From Cyanobacteria bacterium M_surface_7_m2_037 (GTDB lineage: Bacteria; Cyanobacteriota; Cyanobacteriia; PCC-6307; Cyanobiaceae), in contig VGPP01000014.1 in assembly GCA_016882585.1 (NCBI GenBank), forward strand, positions 1 to 21,046: DNA of 21,046 nucleotides, in the 5' to 3' direction. Position numbers and translations under genes: made by a program. Of the stretch, positions 7,309 to 13,672 are shown piece by piece (position 1 is the stretch's first letter; every line of letters begins with the position of its first letter). Below the pieces are notes generated by a model, which did no database searches, was not told the origin of the DNA, and worked only from the letters and a program-made list of their open reading frames with translations.

Positions 7309-7683
7309 TTGGCCCGTCTGGAAGCCATCCTCACGGGAGTGCCTGGCGAGCGGGAGCTGCGCCTGGTGCTCGAGCAGCTGGATCCAGGCAACGCTGGAAC
7401 CTTCACCTGGCTGGATCAGCGCAATGCCTCCCTGGCCTTGATGCCAAGCAGCGCGGCTGCGCCCGTGCAGGTGTTGCTGGAGCTCAGGGGTCGCGGTGTG
7501 CTGGGCGTGTTGGTCACCAGCCGGGAAGGCATGGGCCGCGGGGCCCCACTGAGCCGTGGGGTGCTTGAGGGGCTGCTCCAGCGGTTGCAGCAGCTGTTGC
7601 CTGAGGGCGGGCTCCGTTACCGCTCTGATCGCGACGGCCCCCTGGAGCCGGTGGCGACCTCTCGGACGGGAGATCCCGCCTGA
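7309..7683 (+). CDS. Hypothetical protein, 124 aa
   Basis: This frame is rich in Leu, Arg and Gly, with alternating strands and helices (RELRLVLEQLDPGNAGTF, VQVLLELRGRGVLGVLVTS, RGVLEGLLQRLQQLLP). It looks like a soluble alpha/beta protein of a kind I have seen as a conserved Synechococcus hypothetical, but I cannot name a family. The only start in frame after the preceding TGA is TTG at 7309. No ATG or GTG is available, so the start is insecure. GAGGGA at 7276-7281 is too far upstream to serve it. The gene lies 48 bases after the DUF3136-like gene and may be cotranscribed with it. Confidence 0.6.
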   Translation: MARLEAILTGVPGERELRLVLEQLDPGNAGTFTWLDQRNASLALMPSSAAAPVQVLLELRGRGVLGVLVTSREGMGRGAPLSRGVLEGLLQRLQQLLPEGGLRYRSDRDGPLEPVATSRTGDPA

Positions 7684-7772
7684 GCCCAGGCGCAGCGTTT
7701 GTGACGCTGCGTGACTGACACACTGCTTTTCGGCAAAGGCTGCATCCAAGGTGGGGTAGTTGCCTTGGCGCC

Positions 7773-8111
7773 ATGCAGCAGCGTCCCGCCCCACGCCTCA
7801 GGGCCGCCTTGGAGCAGATCGGTGCCTGGGTGCTCGATCAACCGGTGCCTCCGCCGCTGGAGGGGCAGTGCTGCGATCGCCTCCGCCCGATGCAGATCCA
7901 GCGGGAGCTGCTTCACAGCCTGGACGCGAACGGCCTGGAGCCCAGCGCGGTGGTGGAGTGGCGCTGGGATGCCCACCAGGGCCACGTGAAGGGCTGGTTG
8001 TGGCAGGCGGGAGCGTTGCAGCGCTTTCGCTGGTGGCGCCATTCCGGGCAACTGAGCCTGCATGAACAGCTGCGCTGCATCAACGCCACGCCGCTGCATG
8101 CACTGAACTGA
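7773..8111 (+). CDS. Hypothetical protein, 112 aa
   Basis: The frame begins MQQRPAPRLRAALEQIGAWV and continues with Trp-rich sequence (VVEWRWDAHQGHVKGWLWQAG, FRWWRHSGQLSLHEQL). There is no membrane segment or signal peptide. It has the composition of a real cyanobacterial gene: GC-rich third positions and a HIP1 core GCGATCGC inside the coding sequence at 7873-7880. A second overlapping plus-strand frame (7760-8065) is a shadow. I do not recognise the family. It is the last gene before the 400-base gap holding the DnaA boxes. Confidence 0.6.
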   Translation: MQQRPAPRLRAALEQIGAWVLDQPVPPPLEGQCCDRLRPMQIQRELLHSLDANGLEPSAVVEWRWDAHQGHVKGWLWQAGALQRFRWWRHSGQLSLHEQLRCINATPLHALN

Positions 8112-8514
8112 GGCCCTCTGTCCAGGGGGTTGGCGCCGCGTTCCTGCCGCTGATCGCGATTGCTTGCCGAGTGGCCCCGATTGATCAGCACCCCTGAAGA
8201 CCCGCCCAACTCCCAGACAACAAGCACTTTTCCACAACTTTTCCACATGCGTCTGAGAACAGTCTCAAGCTGTCAACGGCATCTGCAGGAAGCCTTCCGG
8301 AAAAGTGTTCTCCCCTTGACAGATGCTCATCGCAGCGCTGAGAGGAGCCAGAGATCTGCCGACCAAAACGGCAAAACCGCTGCAGTGCAATCACTCCCGA
8401 CATGCGACAGCTGTGGTCGCGCCCTAAGACCGCTCTTTGACGCGGCGGCCGCTTCCATGCGCTGATGGGTGGGTGAATGCGATGAGGTGTTGGTTGGCAG
8501 AAGTTCCTGATGCA
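8112..8514. other. Gap without a convincing gene; holds tandem DnaA boxes
   Basis: Frames at 8160-8465 (plus) and 8185-8526 (minus) are open but low in protein character. The stretch contains the tandem DnaA-box pair at 8226-8247 and no strong terminator. It could hold the promoter of the DUF2811-like gene or a small RNA; neither can be shown from sequence alone. Confidence 0.4.
8226..8247 (+). promoter_or_regulatory. Two tandem DnaA boxes (TTTTCCACA)
   Basis: An 11-base unit ACTTTTCCACA occurs twice in direct succession (8226-8236 and 8237-8247). Each contains TTTTCCACA, the DnaA-box form known from cyanobacterial origins. A third, inverted copy (TGTGGAAAA) lies at 8532-8540 but is inside the start of the DUF2811-like coding sequence, so it may be coincidence. 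No dnaN or dnaA gene is in the window. Confidence 0.55.
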
Positions 8515-8727
8515 ATGGCCGCGCACGTGAGTGTGGAAAACCAGTTCCCGGCTGATTTATTCGATTCGATGGTGGGCTTCATTGAGCAGCACCCCCAGTG
8601 GGACCAATACCGGCTGATGCAATCAGCTCTGGCTGGCTTCCTGTTTCAGCAGGGCTGCCAGGACAGACCGGTGGTGCGCCACTACCTCGATGGCTTGTTC
8701 CGCAAGCCCGAGATCGCAGCGCACTGA
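8515..8727 (+). CDS. DUF2811-like small protein, 70 aa
   Basis: From ATG 8515 the protein reads VSVENQFPADLFDSMVGFIEQHPQWDQYRLMQSALAGFL and ends QDRPVVRHYLDGLFRKPE. From memory this matches DUF2811, a cyanobacterial family of about 70 residues with unknown role and a helical, ribbon-helix-helix-like layout. A longer frame starting at 8437 adds 26 residues that do not look conserved. The ribosome binding site is weak (AGAAG). A DnaA-box-like 9-mer overlaps codons for SVEN. DNA-binding is a possibility suggested by the fold pattern only. Confidence 0.75.
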   Translation: MAAHVSVENQFPADLFDSMVGFIEQHPQWDQYRLMQSALAGFLFQQGCQDRPVVRHYLDGLFRKPEIAAH

Positions 8728-8853
8728 GGCGCCCAGGCCGCCCAGTGCTGGCCATGCTCCCGAGCGATTTGGGTTCACTGACGCAGGGCCGGGATCACGC
8801 CCTGATCAGGTGATCATCAAGCCACTGACGCTGTGAATGGGATGGCCGCTTCT

Positions 8854-8857
8854 GGAG
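8854..8857 (+). promoter_or_regulatory. Ribosome binding site that decides the DUF4912-gene start
   Basis: GGAG lies five bases before ATG 8863-8865. The two earlier in-frame starts (GTG 8833 and ATG 8842) have nothing comparable, so 8863 is preferred. Confidence 0.55.
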
Positions 8858-8862
8858 CAGAG

Positions 8863-9948
8863 ATGGACAGCAGCGGCCTCGCCAATCTCGGGAGCTGGAC
8901 GCTTCTGCAGCTGCGTGATCTGGCCAAGCGGATCGGCCTGGGTGGCTACAGCCGCATGGATAAATCCGGTCTGCTCGAGGCCGTGAGCCAGGCCCTGCCC
9001 AAGAGCACGCCCGCTGCCGTCGCCCTCGAGCAGGACGCAACTGCTTCCAGCGCCTTGCAACCGGCCGGCTCTGGAGCATCCGAACTCCCAAGCCACATCA
9101 CCTTCCTACCCCGCGATCCCCAGTGGGCCTATGTGTTCTGGGAGATCAGCGCCAGCGATCAACAGCGCGCTGCAGAAGCCGGTGCCACACAGCTGGCGTT
9201 GCGGGTGGCCGATGTCACCGGTCTACCCCTGGGGGCAGCTCACGCCAACTCGCTGCAGGAGCTGGTGGTGAACCAAGGCGCACGGGAGTGGCATCTGCCG
9301 ATGCCCCTCAGCGATCGCGACTACCGCGTGGAGCTGGGCTACCGCACCGCTGGCGGCGGCTGGTTCTCGTTGGCCACCTCCTCGGTGGCGCGCATGCCCG
9401 CGCAGGAGCCCGCGGCCGTGGTGGCCGATGCCTTTGTGCCCTTCTCACTCGAGGCGCCCGTGATGGCGCTGCCTGAGCCCGTGAGCAGCGGCGGTGTGGA
9501 GCACGAGCGTTTCTACCAACTGGCCACCGCCAGCGCTGTGCGTAGCCGCCGGGTGGGATCAGAGGTGCTGCACGAATGGGATCAGGATTCAACCCGCAGT
9601 GGCGGCCTCAACGATTCCGGCGCTGGCCTCTGGGCCAGCGGCCGCAGTGAATCGGGCAGCGGGATCGTGCAGCCGCGCTCCTTCTGGCTGGTGGCTGATG
9701 CCGAATTGATTGTGTACGGCGCCACCGAAGCCACGGCGACGCTGTCGATCGGTGAGCAACAGATCCCGCTGGAGAGCGATGGCACCTTCCGGGTGCATGT
9801 GCCCTTCCGTGATGGCGAGCAGCTCTATCCGATCAAAGCCGTGGCGGCGGATGGTGAGCAGAAGCGCTCGATCCGTCTGGAGTTTGAGCGCCGCACTCCT
9901 GCAGCACGGGTGAACCGTAAGGAAGATGCTGTGCTCGAGTGGTTCTGA
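8863..9948 (+). CDS. SAP-like plus DUF4912 domain protein
   Basis: This 361-residue protein begins with a SAP/Rho-N-like helical motif (WTLLQLRDLAKRIGLGGYSRMDKSGLLEAV, about 11-45) that often binds nucleic acid. It continues after a short linker with a DUF4912 domain: LPRDPQWAYVFWEIS near 100, then WHLPMPLSDRDYRVELGYR. A low-complexity Gly/Ser stretch follows, then a beta-rich end (SFWLVADAELIVYGATE, IPLESDGTFRVHVPFRDGEQLYPIKAVAADG). DUF4912 proteins are widespread in cyanobacteria; their role is unknown. The Ig-like C-terminus suggests binding rather than catalysis. The start was chosen for its GGAG site; GTG 8833 would add ten residues. The next gene starts 22 bases downstream, so the two probably form an operon. 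Confidence 0.85.
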   Translation: MDSSGLANLGSWTLLQLRDLAKRIGLGGYSRMDKSGLLEAVSQALPKSTPAAVALEQDATASSALQPAGSGASELPSHITFLPRDPQWAYVFWEISASDQQRAAEAGATQLALRVADVTGLPLGAAHANSLQELVVNQGAREWHLPMPLSDRDYRVELGYRTAGGGWFSLATSSVARMPAQEPAAVVADAFVPFSLEAPVMALPEPVSSGGVEHERFYQLATASAVRSRRVGSEVLHEWDQDSTRSGGLNDSGAGLWASGRSESGSGIVQPRSFWLVADAELIVYGATEATATLSIGEQQIPLESDGTFRVHVPFRDGEQLYPIKAVAADGEQKRSIRLEFERRTPAARVNRKEDAVLEWF

Positions 9949-9969
9949 TCCATCAAGCGTGATCCAGCC

Positions 9970-10647
9970 ATGACGCGAACGGGCGTGGTGCGTGGCCCTT
10001 TACCCCTGGTAGCTGCTTTAGCGCTCTCAGCCGCGCCCTTGGCCGCAGCCAACGGCCAGGAGGCACCAGCAAAGCTGGCGCCTATAGGCAGCCAAGAAGC
10101 TGCCCCGGCTTCTGCGGCTGGCGCAGGTGTCGCGGCGACAGCCACCCAGGCCCCGGCCGTTGATGCAACGGGTCTCAGTGAGAAGGAAAAGGCGTTGTTG
10201 CAGAAGATCAAGGCCCTCAAAGCCCCGCGCTGGCGCGCGTTTGGCGCCTGCCGCTACGACTGGGCTGGCTGGAAGTTGATGGCCGATGGCGTGCGCACCA
10301 CCGCTGTGCAATGCGGGCCTGAGACGGAAGCGGCCACGGTTGGATCAGCCCCCGCAGCCAGCGTGGCTGTGCATTGCGACACGCTCAAACTGAGCGTTCG
10401 CAGTGGTGAGCAGCCCTGGAGCAGCTGGCGATTGCCCTACGCCGCCGCGGAATCGAAAGAGCGCGGCGGGGAAGACCTGATGGTGGCCAGCCTGTGCGCC
10501 AACGCCAAGCCGATCCCCAAACCACAACCAGCGCCGCCGCCAGCCGTCACCCCAGCCGCAAAGCCAGCGGCCAAGTCAACCGCCACACCGGCGAGCAAGA
10601 AACCAACAGCAACCTCAGCACAAAAGCCATCAGCCACCAAGCCCTGA
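9970..10647 (+). CDS. Exported Ala/Pro/Lys-rich hypothetical protein
   Basis: Residues about 1-27 form a signal peptide: a basic start MTRTGVVRG, a hydrophobic core and AAPLAAA before the likely cut. An Ala-rich linker leads to a conserved-looking core at about 68-180. It contains LKAPRWRAFGACRYDWAGWKL, two separated Cys-containing strands (TTAVQCG, VAVHCD) and PWSSWRLPYA, so disulfide bonds in the periplasm are possible. The last 50 residues are a disordered Pro/Ala/Lys tail (PKPQPAPPPA, AAKSTATPASKKP), which could span or bind the peptidoglycan layer. It follows the DUF4912 gene by 21 bases. I recognise no family. Confidence 0.72.
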   Translation: MTRTGVVRGPLPLVAALALSAAPLAAANGQEAPAKLAPIGSQEAAPASAAGAGVAATATQAPAVDATGLSEKEKALLQKIKALKAPRWRAFGACRYDWAGWKLMADGVRTTAVQCGPETEAATVGSAPAASVAVHCDTLKLSVRSGEQPWSSWRLPYAAAESKERGGEDLMVASLCANAKPIPKPQPAPPPAVTPAAKPAAKSTATPASKKPTATSAQKPSATKP

Positions 10648-10724
10648 TCGCTTGCGGAAGTCAGCAAACCGAGAACAAGGCGCTCTTTCGAATTGCTTTA
10701 GATTTGTGATCTCCGCCCAGCGCT

Positions 10725-10808
10725 GTGGCCAAAACGCTCTCCCTGCTCAGCGCCTCAGCGTTGATGGGTTTCCTGATGCTGAAGGTGGCCTTGGCCAACG
10801 CCGGCTGA
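10725..10808 (+). CDS. Possible membrane peptide, 27 aa
   Basis: GTG 10725 to TGA 10806 encodes one basic residue pair and a single hydrophobic segment (TLSLLSASALMGFLMLKVAL), ending ANAG. It resembles a bare signal peptide or a single-span mini-protein such as those of photosynthetic complexes. No good ribosome binding site is present, and the short length makes chance quite possible. Confidence 0.35.
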   Translation: MAKTLSLLSASALMGFLMLKVALANAG

Positions 10809-10833
10809 GGCGCGCGCAGCCAGCCAGCAAGCG

Positions 10834-10851
10834 TTTGTAACGTGATGTAAC
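10834..10851 (-). promoter_or_regulatory. HLR1-like RpaB-binding motif
   Basis: Read on the minus strand, GTTACATC, AC, GTTACAAA matches the cyanobacterial high-light regulatory element (two (G/T)TTACA(T/A)(T/A) octamers two bases apart) at 15 of 16 specified positions. It ends 14 bases before the ATG of the NblA-sized gene at 10866. That placement would put it in the leader or over the start site and favours repression, as RpaB does at hli genes in low light. The activity is inferred. Confidence 0.5.
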
Positions 10852-10865
10852 GACGCGGTTATGTC

Positions 10866-11075
10866 ATGAACCAGCCCTCCCTCAGCCGGGAATTCACCAT
10901 CGCCATGCAGGAGCGGGCGATCGAGAGCTGCGACGACATCGAGCAGCTGCGCTCCGTGGCCAAAACCCTGCTGCGCGCCTGGCAGATGCAGGCGTCCTTT
11001 ACCGAGAACTACGCCGCCCAGCTGATGCACCTCACGCCTCCGCCGTTCTCACCCGCATCCCGCACGGCTGAGTAA
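10866..11075 (+). CDS. NblA-sized helical protein, paralogue 1 (69 aa)
   Basis: The core FTIAMQERAIESCDDIEQLRSVAKTLLRAW matches the two other paralogues in this window (12226-12399 and 13258-13434): an F-x-x-x-x-x-x-R-x-I opening, a short break, then a long Leu/Ala helix ending L-L-x-A-W. The tail is Pro/Ser-rich. This is the most divergent of the three. The layout (about 60 residues, two helices) recalls NblA, the adaptor that directs phycobilisomes to Clp protease, but that is a hypothesis. An HLR1-like site lies just upstream. It converges with the gene at 11082-11345, with six bases between stops. Confidence 0.7.
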   Translation: MNQPSLSREFTIAMQERAIESCDDIEQLRSVAKTLLRAWQMQASFTENYAAQLMHLTPPPFSPASRTAE

Positions 11076-11081
11076 TCGCGT

Positions 11082-11345
11082 TCACGCCGCCTGATGGCGG
11101 CTGCTCACCAGCGTTCCGGTGCACTCGATCGGCAGCAACACTGAGCGGCCGGAGTTGTACCAAGCCTCCACCAGTGCCTGGCTGGAGCGCGGCGTGAGCC
11201 GACCGGCGAGCAGCCAGAGCTCGTCATGCAACACCTGCGTTTGATCCGGCGTGCCCACAGACCAAGGAGCCTCTGGATCCACCGAGAACTCCTCATGCAG
11301 CAGGAGCAGCCCCTCCAGAACGCAAGCAGCGTGTTCGGGCGTCAT
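11082..11345 (-). CDS. Hypothetical protein, 87 aa
   Basis: The frame from ATG 11343-11345 reads MTPEHAACVLEGLLLLHEEFSV, then a Trp-containing middle and ELWLLAGRLTPRSSQALVEAWYNSGRSVLLPIECTG. The helix-then-strand layout and absence of low complexity suggest a real soluble protein. A TTG three codons upstream is an alternative start, and no ribosome binding site stands out. The last codons overlap a hairpin (GCCGCC-TGAT-GGCGGC, 11086-11101). I do not recognise the family. Confidence 0.58.
   Translation of the reverse strand: MTPEHAACVLEGLLLLHEEFSVDPEAPWSVGTPDQTQVLHDELWLLAGRLTPRSSQALVEAWYNSGRSVLLPIECTGTLVSSRHQAA
11086..11101. terminator. Weak hairpin between convergent genes
   Basis: GCCGCC, loop TGAT, GGCGGC: six GC pairs. 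It lies just past the stop of the plus-strand gene at 11075 and within the end of the minus-strand gene. No T-run follows on either strand, so a terminator role is only possible. Confidence 0.25.
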
Positions 11346-11423
11346 CGCAGGCAAGCAACGACCATCCAGACACGGCAGTCAGCGCTTGCGCAAGCCGTGG
11401 CCCGAACTCCTTCATGTCCGCGC

Positions 11424-11840
11424 TCAGGCTGCCTGCAGATCAGACCACTCCCGGGCCAGTGCCCTGGGGATCGCCCGCGGCTGGTAATCGCGCGGATCAC
11501 TCGCGCCGTGACGCAGCACCGCATTCACCACCACAGCCGGACGTGAACTGCGGTTGATCGCACCGTGGGGGACTCCGGGGGGAATCCGCAGCCAGATCGG
11601 TTCATCGTCTCGCAGATGAATGCAACGCAGACGCCGGTCTTGCAACACGATCAAATCCAGACTGCCGCTGATCACCTGCAACTGATCGGTCTGAAAGCGG
11701 TGGCAAAACAGTTCACCACGGTCGCTATTGCGCACTTCTGCGATCAACGTTTCATCGCTGGCAAGCGGCTCGGAAAACAAGGCCGAGCCTGATGCGGTTG
11801 TACGCGCAGAGATCAGCTCGATCGAACGTGAAGTGCGCAT
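11424..11840 (-). CDS. Cupin-domain protein (RmlC-like fold)
   Basis: This 138-residue protein has one cupin barrel. Motif 1 lies around ELFCHRFQTDQLQVISGSLDLIVLQD, where H and Q/E positions could bind metal. Motif 2 is WLRIPPGVPHGAINRSSRPAVVVNA, with PPGVPHG typical of cupins. The fold and the phrase resemble sugar epimerase-like cupins (dTDP-4-dehydrorhamnose 3,5-epimerase superfamily). The catalytic His/Tyr pair of true RmlC cannot be assigned and the protein is shorter than the roughly 180-residue enzyme, so a binding or regulatory role is as likely. The start is ATG 11838-11840; a TTG two codons earlier is possible. No sugar-nucleotide genes are near. Confidence 0.72.
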   Translation of the reverse strand: MRTSRSIELISARTTASGSALFSEPLASDETLIAEVRNSDRGELFCHRFQTDQLQVISGSLDLIVLQDRRLRCIHLRDDEPIWLRIPPGVPHGAINRSSRPAVVVNAVLRHGASDPRDYQPRAIPRALAREWSDLQAA

Positions 11841-12225
11841 GATCAAAAGGAAGTTTCATCAACTGTTGCAATTGCCCAGCCCATGAATTGTGCGTTTCAC
11901 ATCTTTTTGGGTGCTGCGTCAGCAGATCCTGGCAGCGCCTTTAGTCATCGCCATGGCTGCGATTCCAGAGCAGCCTTGGACGATTCAATGACTGAGGATC
12001 AGACCATGATCCAAACGTCTGTACTGCAGCCCGATCTACCCGACCGGCACGTTGGGGCTCGAGCGCCATGCGCTGGCGGAGATGATCCTGATCAAGCTGA
12101 GCCAGGAGTCTGCGTGCTCGGTCCTGCACGATCTGCTGATGGGTATAGCCTGATGATGCCCTAGAACAATCGCTCATACGCATCAGCAACAAGCACTGTT
12201 GGACTCTGTTGTCATCAAACGCACG
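11841..12225. other. Gap with a possible gene remnant at 12010-12153
   Basis: No intact gene is supported. On the plus strand 12010-12153 is open and unusually protein-like (YPTGTLGLERHALAEMILIKLSQE, SVLHDLLMGIA, then TGA), but it has no ATG or GTG before its first half and a stop just upstream. It could be the tail of a decayed gene. The frame at 11883-12164 overlaps it out of phase and looks spurious. Confidence 0.25.
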
Positions 12226-12399
12226 TCACAGCTGCTGAGACTTCACCCACTCAGTGGCAGCCTTCTGCGTATGCCAGGCCTGGAGCAGTTGCTTCGCTAA
12301 GGCCTTCAGCTGCTCTGGATCCGCAGTGGCGTCAATCGCCCTGGAAAAGCGCTCCACCTCAAATTGTTGGCCCACGCTCAGTGCTTGCGTGCTCGACAT
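12226..12399 (-). CDS. NblA-sized helical protein, paralogue 2 (57 aa)
   Basis: From ATG 12397-12399 the protein reads ALSVGQQFEVERFSRAI, ATADPEQLKALAKQLLQAW and ends EWVKSQQL. The opening LSVxQQF is, from memory, the same as that of NblA in Synechococcus elongatus (LSVEQQF), and the length is almost equal (57 against 59). Paralogue 3 shares FEVER, DP and LAK-LL-AW. NblA binds phycobilisomes for proteolysis; whether this family does so is untested. A longer frame from GTG 12460-12462 adds 21 residues that look unconserved. There is no ribosome binding site of note. Confidence 0.78.
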   Translation of the reverse strand: MSSTQALSVGQQFEVERFSRAIDATADPEQLKALAKQLLQAWHTQKAATEWVKSQQL

Positions 12400-12600
12400 G
12401 ACAACACCAATGAAGAACGCGCCAACGTTATCGGCGGGAATCTGTTTCTTCGTAGCGAACACTACGCATTAAATGGATGTGGGCAAATCAACAGCGAAAG
12501 GGACGCTTCGATCAGGGAGATTAACTGGTCTGATCAGGCCCTTTAATCAGTCCTCTTCCGGTCCTCTTGCCATCGCCCACGGGGGTTCTCTATCAGCAAT

Positions 12601-12855
12601 TCAACTGGCTCGTTGATGGCGGACTGTGGGCCTTGGATATTTCTGCCCCAATCGCCACAGCTCATTGCTGTTCTCGCCGGGCTCCACCGCTCGCAGGCGG
12701 CAGACCAGATTAAAAATGTCTTGGGCCGAGAGCTCGCCGTCCTCTTGCCATTTCAGGCTTGCGGCCTGGAGCGATCGCTGGGGGTCGTGCACGAACGGGT
12801 GAGCATGTGCACACAAGCTATGGGCATGATTCAGATTGCGTGAATCAACGCACAC
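12601..12855 (-). CDS. Possible small His-rich protein, 84 aa
   Basis: The frame begins at GTG 12853-12855 with VCVDSRNLNHAHSLCAHAHPFVHD, an His- and Cys-rich start that could bind metal. It then reads SLKWQEDGELSAQDIFNLVCRLRAVEPGENSNEL, which looks like a folded helical part, before a basic tail. A HIP1 core (12771-12778) is inside it. I cannot name a family, and a start further in is possible. The His/Cys pattern may be fortuitous. Confidence 0.35.
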   Translation of the reverse strand: MCVDSRNLNHAHSLCAHAHPFVHDPQRSLQAASLKWQEDGELSAQDIFNLVCRLRAVEPGENSNELWRLGQKYPRPTVRHQRAS

Positions 12856-12911
12856 AACTATGTGTGGAAGATTTTCAAAAAATGTGCCTCGTGCTACCGG
12901 GATGGTCCGGC

Positions 12912-13079
12912 TCAGGTCTGTTCGGTAGCCGATGACTCACATGCGGTCATCGACTGGAGGTCCTGGAGAAGCATCACGAGTGCCATCCCCATCAACGCCA
13001 GCGCTGTACCTGTTTCTTCTCGCCCGGCGAGTTCGAGTGTTCTGGCGGCGGCCAGGTGCTGACTCCAACTCAGGCGCAT
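12912..13079 (-). CDS. Small membrane protein, 55 aa
   Basis: ATG 13077-13079 opens a frame that stops at TGA 12912-12914. The start MRLSWSQHLAAARTLELAGREE is amphipathic and basic, followed by one hydrophobic segment (TGTALALMGMALVMLLQ) and a polar end. The pattern of a membrane span after a positive-inside stretch is convincing for its size. Function is unknown and no ribosome binding site is clear. It overlaps a spurious plus-strand frame (12862-13062). Confidence 0.45.
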   Translation of the reverse strand: MRLSWSQHLAAARTLELAGREETGTALALMGMALVMLLQDLQSMTACESSATEQT

Positions 13080-13257
13080 GACATCAATTCAGCGTTCATG
13101 TGTCCTAGCGAATACAGCCAGGCAGCGCGTGACAGACGCGACTGTGTCACAAATGGTCACCGTTTGCGGCTGCTGACACGGCGCGCATTCGGTAGTCAAG
13201 GTGACGATCTCGAGCATGAAACGCCATAGCTTCCTTCTGTCCCATCGCATTCAACCG

Positions 13258-13434
13258 ATGGCCCCGATCGAGCTCACCATGGCGCAAACGTTTGAGGTCG
13301 AGCGGCTCAAGCGCGATATCGAGGCCCAGAGCGATCCTGCTGCTCTGCGCGAGCTGGCCAAGGACCTCCTGAAAGCCTGGTTCAGCGAAAAGGCCCTGAC
13401 CAATCAAGCAATCCAGGCTCAGATCAAGTGTTGA
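13258..13434 (+). CDS. NblA-sized helical protein, paralogue 3 (58 aa)
   Basis: From ATG 13258 the protein reads IELTMAQTFEVERLKRDIEAQ, SDPAALRELAKDLLKAW and ends NQAIQAQIKC. It is clearly the same family as paralogue 2 (FEVER, DP, ELAK/ALAK, LL-AW) and weaker kin of paralogue 1. A longer frame from 13201 adds 19 basic residues that the paralogues lack. Upstream at 13142-13159 a looser HLR1-like pair (GTCACAAA, TG, GTCACCGT) occurs. The next gene (13479) starts 44 bases later in the same direction, before a terminator. The role is unknown beyond the NblA-like outline. Confidence 0.78.
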   Translation: MAPIELTMAQTFEVERLKRDIEAQSDPAALRELAKDLLKAWFSEKALTNQAIQAQIKC

Positions 13435-13478
13435 TGCCAGGCCCGGATTGATCAGACACCACTGGCACCGAGCAACCC

Positions 13479-13601
13479 ATGCTTCGTTTTTTCACCACAC
13501 TCGCAGCGCTGTTGATCCTCAAGACCGCGATGGAACTGCTGTTGGCCTCCAGTTTGCTCAACGCGTCAGGGGCTTCTGAGACCTCGCCGGCGACGTTGTA
13601 G
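13479..13601 (+). CDS. Small membrane or exported protein, 40 aa
   Basis: ATG 13479 to TAG 13599 encodes MLRFFTTLAALLILKTAMELLL followed by a Ser/Ala-rich tail. This is a single hydrophobic helix with a basic start, as in a signal peptide or a one-span protein. It follows NblA-sized paralogue 3 and precedes a strong terminator at 13650-13672, which fits the last gene of a two-gene transcript. I recognise no family. Confidence 0.5.
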   Translation: MLRFFTTLAALLILKTAMELLLASSLLNASGASETSPATL

Positions 13602-13649
13602 CGCAGCGTTGCCGACAAGACGTGATCACGCTGAACGATTGATCACAGT

Positions 13650-13672
13650 GCCCCGCCCCGGCGGGGCTTTTT
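13650..13672 (+). terminator. Strong intrinsic terminator
   Basis: GCCCCGCC, CC, GGCGGGGC (folding realistically as a 7-bp stem with a four-base loop) followed by five T. It ends the plus-strand transcript of 13258-13601. The T-run touches the stop codon of the minus-strand gene that ends at 13672. Confidence 0.88.

Noticed and set aside
7285..8246. Minus-strand frames over the hypothetical genes at 7309 and 7773
   Set aside because: Their composition (Gln/Arg/His-rich, low order) fits antisense shadow; the plus-strand frames have better protein character and a HIP1 site.
8112..8540. Main chromosomal origin of replication
   Set aside because: The DnaA boxes are real, but there are only two or three, no AT-rich unwinding region stands out, and dnaN, normally next to oriC in picocyanobacteria, is absent.
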